Positions 15,676-24,226 of a stretch of 39,535 bases of DNA are shown in pieces. The notes beneath the pieces are model-generated. The model was not told the origin of the DNA, did no database searches, and saw only the letters and a program-made list of their open reading frames with translations. Position 1 is the stretch's first letter. Each line of letters starts with the position of its first letter. Both the position numbers and the translations under genes were made by a program. Source of the stretch: Chloroflexota bacterium (lineage in GTDB: Bacteria > Chloroflexota > Dehalococcoidia > UBA2979); assembly GCA_002716405.1 (NCBI GenBank), contig PBBA01000009.1:1-39535 (forward strand), read 5' to 3'.

Positions 15676-16464
15676 ATGTCATATGAAACTATTGATTGGC
15701 AACAAAATGGCAATGTTGTTGTGGCAACATTGAATAGGCCTGAATCTTTAAATGCCATGAATAATACAATGGGTGAAGAGCTTATGGATTCTCTTACTCG
15801 ATTACGAGATGATGATTCCATACGCGTCATGGTCCTAACTGGTGCAGGTGAACGTTCGTTTTGTGCAGGTGATGACTTGAAGGAACGTGATGCTGGAGAA
15901 ACAGAACTTAGTCATGGGCCAAGTTCTGTGCTTTTAGGCGGCAAAACTTCTTATCATAATTTTGATACAGGAAAACCTATAATTGCTGCCGTTAATGGAT
16001 ATGCGCTAGGTGGAGGATTTGAACTTGCTTTGGCATGCGACATCCGAATTGCATCAACAAATGCCTCCTTTGGGGCACCTGAAGTTGCTTTAGGTTTTTT
16101 CCCTGGTGGAGGTGCTCCACTTCGCCTTCCACGTATTATGCCAGGATCAATTGCAATGGAAATGCTACTTACCGGTGATCGTTTTGATGCAGAAACTGCC
16201 TATCGATGGGGTTTGATCAGTCATCTTGTTGAACAAGATGAATTATTAAATACGGCAACAAGTATTGCAGAGCGTATTGCCAGTCATGCTCCATTAGCTG
16301 TTCGTGCAGTGCGTGAACTTGCTTATGGAACAAATGACATGACATTAAGTCAAGTGCAACGTATGAGTGCTTTTTCACGATGGATTATTCAACAAACAGA
16401 CGATGCTCAAGAAGGACCACGAGCTTTTGTTGAGAAAAGACAACCTGAATATCACGGAAGATAA
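15676..16464 (+). CDS. Enoyl-CoA hydratase family protein, copy 2 of a tandem pair
   Basis: 262-residue paralogue of the preceding gene. MSYETIDWQQNG matches the first copy's MAYETIDWQQNG, and GGGAGA lies 7 nt before the ATG at 15676, so I prefer this start to the in-frame ATG at 15655. Catalytic Glu116 and Glu136 and the oxyanion loop FCAGDDLKERD are intact. The variable segment after it (residues 74-97) is five residues shorter than in copy 1. The many synonymous differences in the conserved half show that the duplication is not recent. A DsbA-like lipoprotein gene begins 5 nt after its stop. Confidence 0.93.
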   Translation: MSYETIDWQQNGNVVVATLNRPESLNAMNNTMGEELMDSLTRLRDDDSIRVMVLTGAGERSFCAGDDLKERDAGETELSHGPSSVLLGGKTSYHNFDTGKPIIAAVNGYALGGGFELALACDIRIASTNASFGAPEVALGFFPGGGAPLRLPRIMPGSIAMEMLLTGDRFDAETAYRWGLISHLVEQDELLNTATSIAERIASHAPLAVRAVRELAYGTNDMTLSQVQRMSAFSRWIIQQTDDAQEGPRAFVEKRQPEYHGR

Positions 16465-16469
16465 TCGGA

Positions 16470-17462
16470 TTGCGTGCACTGTTGTTTTGGTTATTGGTAT
16501 TTTGTGTAGGTGTAATTATTGCATGTGCACAAAATACTGACTCCACTTCATCTGAAAAAATTTTATTTTCTGAACAGAATTCTAACCCTAATGTCATAGT
16601 GCAATTTTCCACCCCCACTCCGATTGCTATTCCCACACAAGTTTTATTATCAACGTCGACACAACTACCAAATGCACCTACACCTGCAATTGTGATTCCA
16701 CTATCCACAACTACACCGGCAACTGTGGTTCCATCACCAACAACTACACTTATTCCTAAAAAAGAGATTATTTTTAGTGAATCGCCATATAGCCAAGCAG
16801 TTGCAAACTACTTAAATATTGCACCTCAACTACGTCTTGGAAATCCTGATGCACCTATTTATCTTTGGATTCATGAAGACTTTCGATGCCCTTATTGTCA
16901 GAGATTCGCTATTAATACTGTTCAAAAATTAATAGAAAATTATGTCGATACAGGGATTTTACAAATAGTTTTTGTTAATACTCCAAAATTGGGACTGGAG
17001 TCTGATCATGCTGCGAATGCTTCATTATGTGCCGCCCAGCAAGATAAATTTTGGGAATATAAAGATGTACTTTACTCTGTACAAAATAAAAACAACGCTT
17101 ATACAGAAGCAAGCCTTTCTAGATCTTTTTCTAACTTATCGAATAGTACCATTGAGCAGGAAAAAGCTTTTGATCAATGCTTACTGGATGACGAAGGAGA
17201 TTTTAAAAAGACAGATGATATGGATATTCAGAGTATTTTGAATGCAGGAATAAATCTTGAAAAAAATCTTGAATTACCCATTCGAGGAGTACCGTGGTCA
17301 TTAGTTGTTGTCGATAAATACTATGAATTTGATGAACGTGATCAATACAAATTAGTGAGAACTTCATCATTAGCCACTTTAGCTATAGGTGCACATCCTT
17401 ATGAAACATTTGTTAATATCATCAATACAATGCTGAAATATATCAATAGTGATGATTACTAA
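16470..17462 (+). CDS. DsbA-like thioredoxin-fold lipoprotein
   Basis: The only start that includes the signal peptide is TTG at 16470, giving 330 residues. Residues 1-19 form a lipoprotein signal (VGVIIAC, lipidated Cys19). A Ser/Thr/Pro linker follows to ~95, then a thioredoxin_4/DsbA domain with the redox motif CPYC (Cys140-Cys143) in HEDFRCPYCQRF and a cis-Pro loop in RGVPWSLVV. The helical insert contains two more cysteines (SLCAAQQDKFWEYKD and QCLLDD). It is expected on the outer face of the membrane, making or isomerising disulfides or reducing a partner. It lies 5 nt after the crotonase and so is probably cotranscribed, although the roles are not obviously linked. Confidence 0.88.
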   Translation: MRALLFWLLVFCVGVIIACAQNTDSTSSEKILFSEQNSNPNVIVQFSTPTPIAIPTQVLLSTSTQLPNAPTPAIVIPLSTTTPATVVPSPTTTLIPKKEIIFSESPYSQAVANYLNIAPQLRLGNPDAPIYLWIHEDFRCPYCQRFAINTVQKLIENYVDTGILQIVFVNTPKLGLESDHAANASLCAAQQDKFWEYKDVLYSVQNKNNAYTEASLSRSFSNLSNSTIEQEKAFDQCLLDDEGDFKKTDDMDIQSILNAGINLEKNLELPIRGVPWSLVVVDKYYEFDERDQYKLVRTSSLATLAIGAHPYETFVNIINTMLKYINSDDY

Positions 17463-17494
17463 TCATAATTATCAAATTCTTAGGTAGTCGAATA

Positions 17495-18211
17495 ATGCCT
17501 TCACCGCTAATCATTTCACATAGAACACAAATGGGTACAATGCCAGAAAATTCACTCGAAGGCATTGAAGCTGCTATGCATTCAGGTGTTGATGGTATAG
17601 AAATTGATGTGCGTCAAACTGCTGACGGAGAAATTGTATTGATGCATGATGATTCTTTATTGCGGGTGACAGGCTTTGATGTAAAGATCAAAGATCTGAC
17701 AATTCAAGAATTATCTGAATACCACCTTACCAATACACATACTAAAAATGGTTCCGTAAAAATTCCTACATTACGTGAGGTTCTTCATTTTATTGATTCA
17801 AAGACGTTGTTAGTTATCGAACCTAAAGAAAGCAAATTAGAATCCCGTATTGCTGAAATTTTGGCAGAACGTAACAATATCGATCAATGCTGGGTTTGGT
17901 GTTTGGATCCAGAAGTAATTCGCGAGATCCCTTCTAAATTCACACATGTACCAACATGGTTGTCATTTGGTATGAATTCACCTCTGTCAAATGACCCCGA
18001 AATTGTAATTCAATCAGCAATGGAATTTGGAGTTAAGGGAATTACTGCAAATTATAAATTACTCAACGAAGATTTGATAATTTTGGTACATAGTTACGGA
18101 TTGCAGGTTGCTGCATGGACTGTAAATGAAATTGACGCTATTGAAAATTTGAAATCATTAAATGTTGATGTGATTTGTAGTGATTTTCCCGAACGAATTT
18201 TTAATATATAA
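17495..18211 (+). CDS. Glycerophosphodiester phosphodiesterase
   Basis: 238-residue GDPD TIM barrel. The catalytic and metal residues are in order: His9-Arg10 (ISHRTQ), PENS at 17-20, Glu36 and Asp38 (GIEIDVRQTADG), His51 (LMHDDSLLR) and Glu/Lys in VIEPKES. The usual HRG is here HRT. It hydrolyses glycerophosphodiesters from lipid turnover to sn-glycerol-3-phosphate and an alcohol. No signal peptide is present, so it acts in the cytoplasm, as UgpQ does. It lies 32 bp after the DsbA-like gene on the same strand. Confidence 0.93.
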   Translation: MPSPLIISHRTQMGTMPENSLEGIEAAMHSGVDGIEIDVRQTADGEIVLMHDDSLLRVTGFDVKIKDLTIQELSEYHLTNTHTKNGSVKIPTLREVLHFIDSKTLLVIEPKESKLESRIAEILAERNNIDQCWVWCLDPEVIREIPSKFTHVPTWLSFGMNSPLSNDPEIVIQSAMEFGVKGITANYKLLNEDLIILVHSYGLQVAAWTVNEIDAIENLKSLNVDVICSDFPERIFNI

Positions 18212-18224
18212 GTTTGAAGTTTTC

Positions 18225-18240
18225 TCCTACACGTGTAGGA
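18225..18240. promoter_or_regulatory. Perfect 16-bp palindrome upstream of the zinc ADH gene, candidate operator
   Basis: TCCTACACGTGTAGGA is a perfect dyad (8-base half-sites) ending 28 bp before the alcohol dehydrogenase ATG and just 13 bp after the phosphodiesterase stop. No T-tract follows, so a terminator is less likely than a protein-binding site. Confidence 0.45.
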
Positions 18241-18268
18241 TAACCCTGAAACATTTTGAGGGGGAAAG

Positions 18269-19333
18269 ATGACTTTAATTACGCGCGCTGCAATCAAAGC
18301 TGAACACGGAGCTCCGCTCCTTGTAGAAGAAATAGAATTGAACGACCCAAATGACAATGAAGTTTTAGTGGAATTATTTGCTACTGGTCTTTGTCATTCA
18401 CAACTTCACCAAATCCACAATCCACTTTCGCCAATGCCATTATTACTTGGTCATGAAGGTACCGGAACTGTGCTTAAAGCAGGTTCTGCTGTAACACATG
18501 TAAAAGAAGGCGATCGAGTTATGATCCAATTTGTGCCCAGAGATTTACCAGAAGGTAAAGAAGCCGCTGATCGTACTACTTTTCGCTGGCGTGGTGAAGA
18601 TCATGACGCTGGTGTTTATACTTGGGCCGAACATGCACTTCTCAATGAACAAATGGTAATTCCATTAGCGAATGATGTGCCTACAGACGTCACAGCAATC
18701 ATTGGATGTGCCGTGATTACTGGAGCTGGTGCAGCGCTCTATACAGCAGAAGTACAACCTGGCCAGTCAGTGGCAGTATTTGGTGTAGGTGGCGTTGGAA
18801 CCAATGTAATTGCTGGTGCAAAAATTGCTGGTGCTGATCCTATCATTGCTGTTGATTTGCAAGAAGGTAAACTTGGTTATGCAAAAGAAATTGGAGCTAC
18901 TCATACGGTTAATGCTGCTGAACTCGATGCACCAGAACGCATTAAAGAACTAACTGACGGTGGTGTAGATTTTGCTTTCGATGCAATAGGTGTTGAAGCT
19001 GCAGTTCAGCAAGCTATACAAAGTGTTAAAGCTGGCGTTCTAGGTGTTCGCCGTGGTGGTACTGCTGTGATCGTCGGTATTGGACAAGGTGATGTCACTC
19101 TACCTCGATTATTCCCTCAAGGAGAACGATCATTAATTGGTTCGATGGGCGGGTCTGCACGACCTGAACATGTGATGCCGAAATATGTAGATTGGTATAA
19201 AGAAGGGCAATTGCCGTTGGATAAATTTATTTCAAGGCGATATAGCAATCTTGATGAAATAAACGAAGGTGTTAGGGCATTGGAAAATGGTGAAATCGAA
19301 GGTCGTTCGATAATTGTCTACAAAGAATCTTAG
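18269..19333 (+). CDS. Zinc-dependent alcohol dehydrogenase (MDR family) lacking the structural zinc lobe
   Basis: 354 residues with the medium-chain dehydrogenase layout: a GroES-like N-terminal domain with catalytic zinc ligands Cys42, His62 (GHEG) and Cys147, and a Rossmann domain with GVGGVG (172-177) and Asp at the end of beta-2 (IIAVDLQ), suggesting NAD. The four cysteines that bind the second, structural zinc in classical class I/III ADHs (around residues 95-115) are absent; that segment is charged (PRDLPEGKEAADRTTF). The usual Asp after Cys-His-Ser is Gln45. GAGGGGG precedes the ATG. It probably oxidises a primary alcohol or reduces an aldehyde. It converges with the FNR gene, leaving 3 bp. 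Confidence 0.92.
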   Translation: MTLITRAAIKAEHGAPLLVEEIELNDPNDNEVLVELFATGLCHSQLHQIHNPLSPMPLLLGHEGTGTVLKAGSAVTHVKEGDRVMIQFVPRDLPEGKEAADRTTFRWRGEDHDAGVYTWAEHALLNEQMVIPLANDVPTDVTAIIGCAVITGAGAALYTAEVQPGQSVAVFGVGGVGTNVIAGAKIAGADPIIAVDLQEGKLGYAKEIGATHTVNAAELDAPERIKELTDGGVDFAFDAIGVEAAVQQAIQSVKAGVLGVRRGGTAVIVGIGQGDVTLPRLFPQGERSLIGSMGGSARPEHVMPKYVDWYKEGQLPLDKFISRRYSNLDEINEGVRALENGEIEGRSIIVYKES

Positions 19334-19336
19334 TTC

Positions 19337-20341
19337 TTAGAGTCTTAGTTCACTGGAGTGGCCAGGGAATAGTTTTGAATCAGGGTTAATGTAGGTATGG
19401 GCAGCATTTGCGGCTATAGCTGCCTGCCCGAAGCCTGTAACAATAAGGCTTAAAGGTTCTGATCCTTTTACAGTTGCTATATCTCCTGCGGCATAAATCC
19501 CAGGTAAATTAGTTTGCATCAAGCCATTGACATTGATGTGTCTTTGGTCCGCTAAGTCAAGACCCCAATCTAACATTGGTCCTAATGAGGCTTTAAATCC
19601 AAGGCTGAGTAGAACTATATCAACGTTCAGGGTTCTTTTCTCATCTTCTTTATTTGAAGAAATTAATGCACGTTCAACATTATCTTTTCCTTCAACAGCA
19701 TCTAATTCAAAATGAGTGAGCATTTCAATGTCAGTTTCCCTTAATTCTGCAAGACTTGACTCGTGAGCTCTGAATCCACTACGTCTATGGATTAATGTAA
19801 TTTCATCCGCCCAGTGATTTAAATTGAGTGCCCAATCAACAGCAGTATCCCCACCACCAACAATTAATACTTTACGATGTCTAAATGGTCTTCTGTCCTG
19901 TACGAAATGAAAAACTCCACGTCCATCGAATTCACTAATCCCAGGAACAGGAAGTGTATTTGGTGTAAACGCACCTATTCCTGCTGAAATTAATATAGCC
20001 TTTGTCCAATGTTCATCGTTATTTGTATTTAATACCCAATATTCCTCGCCTTCATAGATTTCTCTACGAAGCGAATTTACGCTTTCTTCAAAAACATAAG
20101 TTGGATCGAAACGTTTTGTTTGTTCGACCAATTCTCTTACTAAATCTTTTGCCATGACTTGTGGAAATCCAGGTACATCGTAAATCATTTTTTCTGGATA
20201 AAGAACAGCTAATTGGCCACCTGGTTCCGGAAGTGCTTCAATGATTTTAGTTTTCAAGCTACGGAGACCAGCATAAAAGGCACCAAATAATCCTGTGGGA
20301 CCAGCCCCGATGATTGTTAAGTCGTATATTTCATTTGACAT
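19337..20341 (-). CDS. Ferredoxin--NADP+ reductase, thioredoxin-reductase-like (type 2)
   Basis: 334-residue flavoprotein with two dinucleotide-binding motifs: GAGPTG at 12-17 (FAD) and VGGGDTAVDWA (NADPH). GGQLAVLYPEKMIYDVPGFP and the C-terminal GDIATVKGSEPLSLIVTGFGQAAIAANAA are characteristic of the YumC/green-sulfur-bacterial type FNR. The redox CxxC of thioredoxin reductase is missing, as expected for this family. It passes electrons between NADPH and ferredoxin and could supply the oxygenases or the reduced-flavin chemistry around it (inference). AGAGGAT lies 4 nt upstream of the ATG. Confidence 0.93.
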   Translation of the reverse strand: MSNEIYDLTIIGAGPTGLFGAFYAGLRSLKTKIIEALPEPGGQLAVLYPEKMIYDVPGFPQVMAKDLVRELVEQTKRFDPTYVFEESVNSLRREIYEGEEYWVLNTNNDEHWTKAILISAGIGAFTPNTLPVPGISEFDGRGVFHFVQDRRPFRHRKVLIVGGGDTAVDWALNLNHWADEITLIHRRSGFRAHESSLAELRETDIEMLTHFELDAVEGKDNVERALISSNKEDEKRTLNVDIVLLSLGFKASLGPMLDWGLDLADQRHINVNGLMQTNLPGIYAAGDIATVKGSEPLSLIVTGFGQAAIAANAAHTYINPDSKLFPGHSSELRL

Positions 20342-20421
20342 GTTGATCCTCTGTTAGGATTATATCTTCACTTCTAGATAGTTATATAGTAATCATTGTA
20401 CAGCCAAGAAATTAGGTGTAT

Positions 20422-21339
20422 ATGGAATTTTCTAATAATAAAGGTTTAAGCAACCTGATCAGTTCTACAACTGAAACTCGCTTATGTACAGGATTTGGAT
20501 TCACCGAAGGTCCTGTTTGGATCCCTGATGATGAATGTCTACTTTTTAGTGACATTCCATCGAATAAGATCCATCGCTGGAGGCCCAATACAAATGTTGC
20601 TGAAATTTATAGAGACCCTAGTCGGCATTCAAACGGTTTAACGCTGAATTTGAATGGAGAAGTAGTTGCATGTGAACATTCGGGGCGTAGAGTTTCATTT
20701 GCAAAATATAATGCACCCCCAAAATCAATCGTAGAAAAGTATGAGAATTTACTATTTAACAGTCCGAACGATGTAATTATTCACAGTTCGGGAGCTGTAT
20801 ATTTCACTGATCCAACGTATGGTCTACGTAATCCTCCTGCCCCAGGTATGGCACGTCAAGGTGAAGCTGGTGCCGTAAAAGAATTGTCGATGCAAGGAGT
20901 GTATGTAGTATATCCGGGCACCAATGAAGCAATTTTACTGACTGATGAATTTTCTGAACCAAATGGATTAACTTTTTCTCCAGATGAATCTTATTTGTAT
21001 ATAGGTGATTCACAAGATTCTATAATCAAACGATTTGTTATGAAAGATGATGGCACAATTAGTGACGGTGAAATATTCATTGATATGCGTGATGATCATC
21101 GACGAGGTGTTCCTGATGGAATGAAAGTAGATGAAAATGGTTTTCTATGGACAACTGGTGCGGGTGGTGTTTGGGTTGTGGAACCAAATGGTGAAGTGTT
21201 AGGTCAATTTGAACTAAATGAACATGCTGCAAATATTACTTTTGGCGGTAGTAATTTTTCGACATTATTTTTAACTGCGCAAACAAGTGTTTACAGCGTG
21301 GAAACTAATGTTCGTGGTATTGCCCCAGGATCTCGTTAG
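20422..21339 (+). CDS. SMP-30/gluconolactonase/LRE family protein
   Basis: About 305 residues forming a six-bladed propeller. Family motifs: GFTEGPVWIPDDECLLFSDIPSNKIHRW with the metal-binding Glu, RHSNGLTLNLNGEVVACEHSGRRVS, FNSPNDVIIHSSGAVYFTDPTYG with metal-binding Asn and Asp, and SEPNGLTFSPDESYLYIGDS, ending with GVPDGMKVDENGFLWTTG. These calcium/zinc lactonases open sugar or other lactones. I place the start at ATG 20422 with AGG 5 nt upstream; GTG at 20416 is in frame. It is divergent from FNR. Its stop codon interleaves with that of the convergent ABC permease (4-bp overlap). Confidence 0.92.
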   Translation: MEFSNNKGLSNLISSTTETRLCTGFGFTEGPVWIPDDECLLFSDIPSNKIHRWRPNTNVAEIYRDPSRHSNGLTLNLNGEVVACEHSGRRVSFAKYNAPPKSIVEKYENLLFNSPNDVIIHSSGAVYFTDPTYGLRNPPAPGMARQGEAGAVKELSMQGVYVVYPGTNEAILLTDEFSEPNGLTFSPDESYLYIGDSQDSIIKRFVMKDDGTISDGEIFIDMRDDHRRGVPDGMKVDENGFLWTTGAGGVWVVEPNGEVLGQFELNEHAANITFGGSNFSTLFLTAQTSVYSVETNVRGIAPGSR

Positions 21340-22130
21340 ACGATCAAACGACGACGCATTAACACTAAAGCAATGGCATAAAAAACTATCGCTACTATAG
21401 CTAACCAAAAAAAGTCACCGATCATGTTTAATGTTAAATTTCCGTTGAGCAAGGCTCGATTTAATTCTACGGAATGTATTAAAGGTAAAAACCATGCAAT
21501 ATTTTGTGCCCATTCTGGTAATTCGTTTATTGGAAAAAATCCTCCTGAAAGCCAGAACATGGGCATCACAATGATATTAAATAAGTAACCAAAATGACTC
21601 ATTGCACGCGCAAGTGCTGCAAAAGCAATTGCAATTGAGGAAAAAAGAAAACCTTGGAGTATTGCTACGAAGACTATGCCAATGGCGTAAGGAGAATTAA
21701 CAGCATCAGTCCAGTGATTCAATATAAGTAGAACGATTAGGATATAAGTAGCATTTAATGTTGCACGTGTAGTCCCCCAGAGAATATCACCAGTTGTAAT
21801 GTCTTCAATGCTGGCAGGTGTATTCAGAATAGCTTCATATGTACCATGCATAGAAATTCGCATAAATGCACCCCATCCACACTCAAAAATCGCTGCAAAC
21901 ATCGGGAACATTGCCATTAGACCCGGAGCAAGGAATTGTACATACTTTTCACCTGAATCAAGAGTGACAAATTGGCCTAAACCAAACCCCATTGCAAGAA
22001 TGACTATCCATGGTTCCAGACCAATACCGAGTGATTCAGTTTTCCAAATTTTAAAAAAGACGTCCCGATGTCTCTGCCAAACATATAAACTACTGATGGA
22101 TATATTTGGTCTTGATAAAATTAAATTCAT
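21336..22130 (-). CDS. ABC-2 type transporter permease (NodJ/DrrB-like)
   Basis: 264 residues with six hydrophobic segments. The N-terminal ISSLYVWQRHRDVFFKIWKTESLG, then FLAPGLMAMFPMFAAIFECGWGAFMRI, the cytoplasmic loop TYEAILNTPASIEDITTGDILWGTTRA and MFWLSGGFFPINELPEWAQNIAWFLPLIH fit the NodJ branch of ABC-2 exporters. It forms an exporter with the upstream ATPase, whose stop overlaps its ATG (ATGA). Likely cargo is a lipid-linked, polyketide-like or drug-like molecule; sequence alone does not say. Confidence 0.92.
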   Translation of the reverse strand: MNLILSRPNISISSLYVWQRHRDVFFKIWKTESLGIGLEPWIVILAMGFGLGQFVTLDSGEKYVQFLAPGLMAMFPMFAAIFECGWGAFMRISMHGTYEAILNTPASIEDITTGDILWGTTRATLNATYILIVLLILNHWTDAVNSPYAIGIVFVAILQGFLFSSIAIAFAALARAMSHFGYLFNIIVMPMFWLSGGFFPINELPEWAQNIAWFLPLIHSVELNRALLNGNLTLNMIGDFFWLAIVAIVFYAIALVLMRRRLIV

Positions 22131-23041
22131 TCGACTAACCGCCGTCCGGTCAATCGTAAAAAAACATCTTCGAGATTCGCTTTGCGTAAGTTGCCCTTAC
22201 TCGAAGTTTCAATTTTTGCACTAATAATCGATAAATTATCGTCGCTTGCATAGATATTCGTTTTGTCACCAAATATTTCATATTCGATTGTAAAATCTAA
22301 ACTTCGTTTGAGAAGTTCGATATCATTTGAAAAATTTGGTATTTCCAAGACATTATTGCCAACATATTGTTGTATTAACTCTTGTGGTTTTGCTTCGGCG
22401 AGTATTTTTCCATGATTAATCACGATAATTCGATCACATAATTGTTCAGCTTCATCCATATAATGAGTAGTTAATACTTGGGTAACACCATTTTTTGTGA
22501 GTTGGCGAAGCTGTCGCCACACTATATGGCGTGCTTGTGGATCTAACCCAACTGTTGGTTCATCTAAAATGAGTATTGATGGATTGTGGAGTAATGCACG
22601 GGCTATGAGTAGTCTCCGACGCATTCCACCTGAAAGACTATGTATTGGAGAGTTAGCACGATCAGAAAGTTCGAATATCTCTAATTGCTCCTCCACACGT
22701 CGTCGGATTAACTGTTTATTCAAACCGTAATATCGTGCGTAAACTTCTAAATTTTGTTTGACCGGGAGATCTGGATCTAGATTGTCATTTTGTGGAACAA
22801 TTCCAATATGTGATTTTATCGAACGCTGTTCGTTATTAACATTCAGACCATGAACCATCAATTGGCCACTAGTTAGAGGTGAACTGCACGTAATCATACG
22901 AATGGTGGAAGATTTTCCTGCACCATTCGGCCCTAACAAACCAAAACATTCACCTCTATGTACCGAAAAGTTTATATTGTCAACAGCTACTATATTCCCA
23001 AAATGTTTTGATAAATTAGATGCTTTGATTGCTGTTTTCAT
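22127..23041 (-). CDS. ABC transporter ATP-binding protein (NodI/DrrA-like)
   Basis: 304 residues. Walker A GPNGAGKS is at 37-44, Q-loop in GIVPQNDNLDPDLPVKQNLEVYARYYG, signature LSGGMRRRLLIARAL, Walker B LILDEPTVGLD and H-loop TTHYMDEAEQLCDR. The ~80-residue C-terminal extension is usual for DrrA/NodI ATPases. It powers the ABC-2 permease that overlaps it by 4 bp. No good Shine-Dalgarno is seen. The amidohydrolase gene lies 18 bp upstream on the same strand, so the three may be one operon. Confidence 0.95.
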   Translation of the reverse strand: MKTAIKASNLSKHFGNIVAVDNINFSVHRGECFGLLGPNGAGKSSTIRMITCSSPLTSGQLMVHGLNVNNEQRSIKSHIGIVPQNDNLDPDLPVKQNLEVYARYYGLNKQLIRRRVEEQLEIFELSDRANSPIHSLSGGMRRRLLIARALLHNPSILILDEPTVGLDPQARHIVWRQLRQLTKNGVTQVLTTHYMDEAEQLCDRIIVINHGKILAEAKPQELIQQYVGNNVLEIPNFSNDIELLKRSLDFTIEYEIFGDKTNIYASDDNLSIISAKIETSSKGNLRKANLEDVFLRLTGRRLVE

Positions 23042-23059
23042 TACAAATCTGTACTATCC

Positions 23060-24112
23060 CTAAATTTTTTCTAATTGATAAACATTCATCGCCGTATCAT
23101 GAAAAAGAAATTGACGTTCAGTTTCAGATAATTTCATTGATAATTTCTTAAACTGGTTCCATACAACATTATAGGAACAAGATTGTTTATCGACCGGAAA
23201 ATTACTTTCGAACATTGAACGTTCAGGGCCAAATTGTTCAATTGCGTACATATACCAGTCATGATTTACAGCAATTAATTCGTCTGATGAAGGCGGTACT
23301 GGACGTCTATGCCAGTCATGCCCATTTAGTGGCATTTGAATACCGCCAACTTTTAGATAAATATTTTTACATTGTGCTAATTTTGCAATTTGTTTTTTCC
23401 AAAATGGATATATTTCATCTAGTTTTCCTCTGTAAATCCCTGTTCCTAAAGGACCACCTAAATGGTTAAGAATAATTTTTGTATCTGGAAAAGCTTGGGC
23501 AAGGTCATATAATTCATTCAATTGTGGATGATATACCCATCCTTCGAATGTAAGGTCATATTTAGATAATTGTCTGAATCCTTTTCTGAAAGTTTCATCC
23601 AGTAACATGCTTTCTTTTGGAGTTCGATCAACAGTATTAATGTGCTTCGTTGGTGAGTTTTCAAGAATATCTTTGTCTTGATTTATTGTGTGTTCATCAA
23701 GCCAGACAGCACGGTGACGAATGCCCTTAAATCTATCTGGATTTGCCGCGATATGTGCTTCAAGTACTTGTGCGACTTCTTCACCTAAAAGAAGGTTAGC
23801 TGTACCAACAACGCCTGATGCTATACGTGCGGTGATATTACTATCTTTATCACTCATTTTTCCTATTTGTGATGCGAATTCAGTTTCTCCGACAACACGC
23901 ATATTAACATTGTCGCTGTCTGAATACATTTCACCACATTCGATAAAAATAGTTTGACGTATATTATGAGTCGAAACATCTTCTGCAATATCTTTAAGTA
24001 AATAGGGACTATTTGGTCGATCCCATAGATGATGATGTGGGTCAATTATAGGTAATTCTGGTTCTAGGGTTTCTTCAACTATTTGATCAAGCCAAGTATT
24101 TAAATCCTGCAT
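23060..24112 (-). CDS. Amidohydrolase family protein (Amidohydro_2, lactonase-like)
   Basis: 350-residue TIM-barrel metal-dependent hydrolase. The N-terminal metal motif is IIDPHHHLWD (Asp24, His26, His28), followed by FIECGEMY, GFRQLSKYDLTFEGWVYHPQL, the strand KIILNHLGGPLG and a C-terminal MFESNFPVDK, which carries the Asp of this fold. The pattern matches the group containing L-fuconolactonase and 2-pyrone-4,6-dicarboxylate lactonase, and many uncharacterised marine relatives. It probably hydrolyses a lactone or decarboxylates a ring product. GAGGAG lies 5 nt before the ATG. It is the first gene of the minus-strand unit with the ABC exporter and is divergent from the serine hydrolase. Confidence 0.92.
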   Translation of the reverse strand: MQDLNTWLDQIVEETLEPELPIIDPHHHLWDRPNSPYLLKDIAEDVSTHNIRQTIFIECGEMYSDSDNVNMRVVGETEFASQIGKMSDKDSNITARIASGVVGTANLLLGEEVAQVLEAHIAANPDRFKGIRHRAVWLDEHTINQDKDILENSPTKHINTVDRTPKESMLLDETFRKGFRQLSKYDLTFEGWVYHPQLNELYDLAQAFPDTKIILNHLGGPLGTGIYRGKLDEIYPFWKKQIAKLAQCKNIYLKVGGIQMPLNGHDWHRRPVPPSSDELIAVNHDWYMYAIEQFGPERSMFESNFPVDKQSCSYNVVWNQFKKLSMKLSETERQFLFHDTAMNVYQLEKI

Positions 24113-24226
24113 GGCATCTCCTCATACTCCTGTTTGGATAAATAATAACGATTGAATTACTGATTATCTGAAAACTCGTATACACTCTCAGATATATACT
24201 CACAATACTGATGGGGGAGGGTGTGT

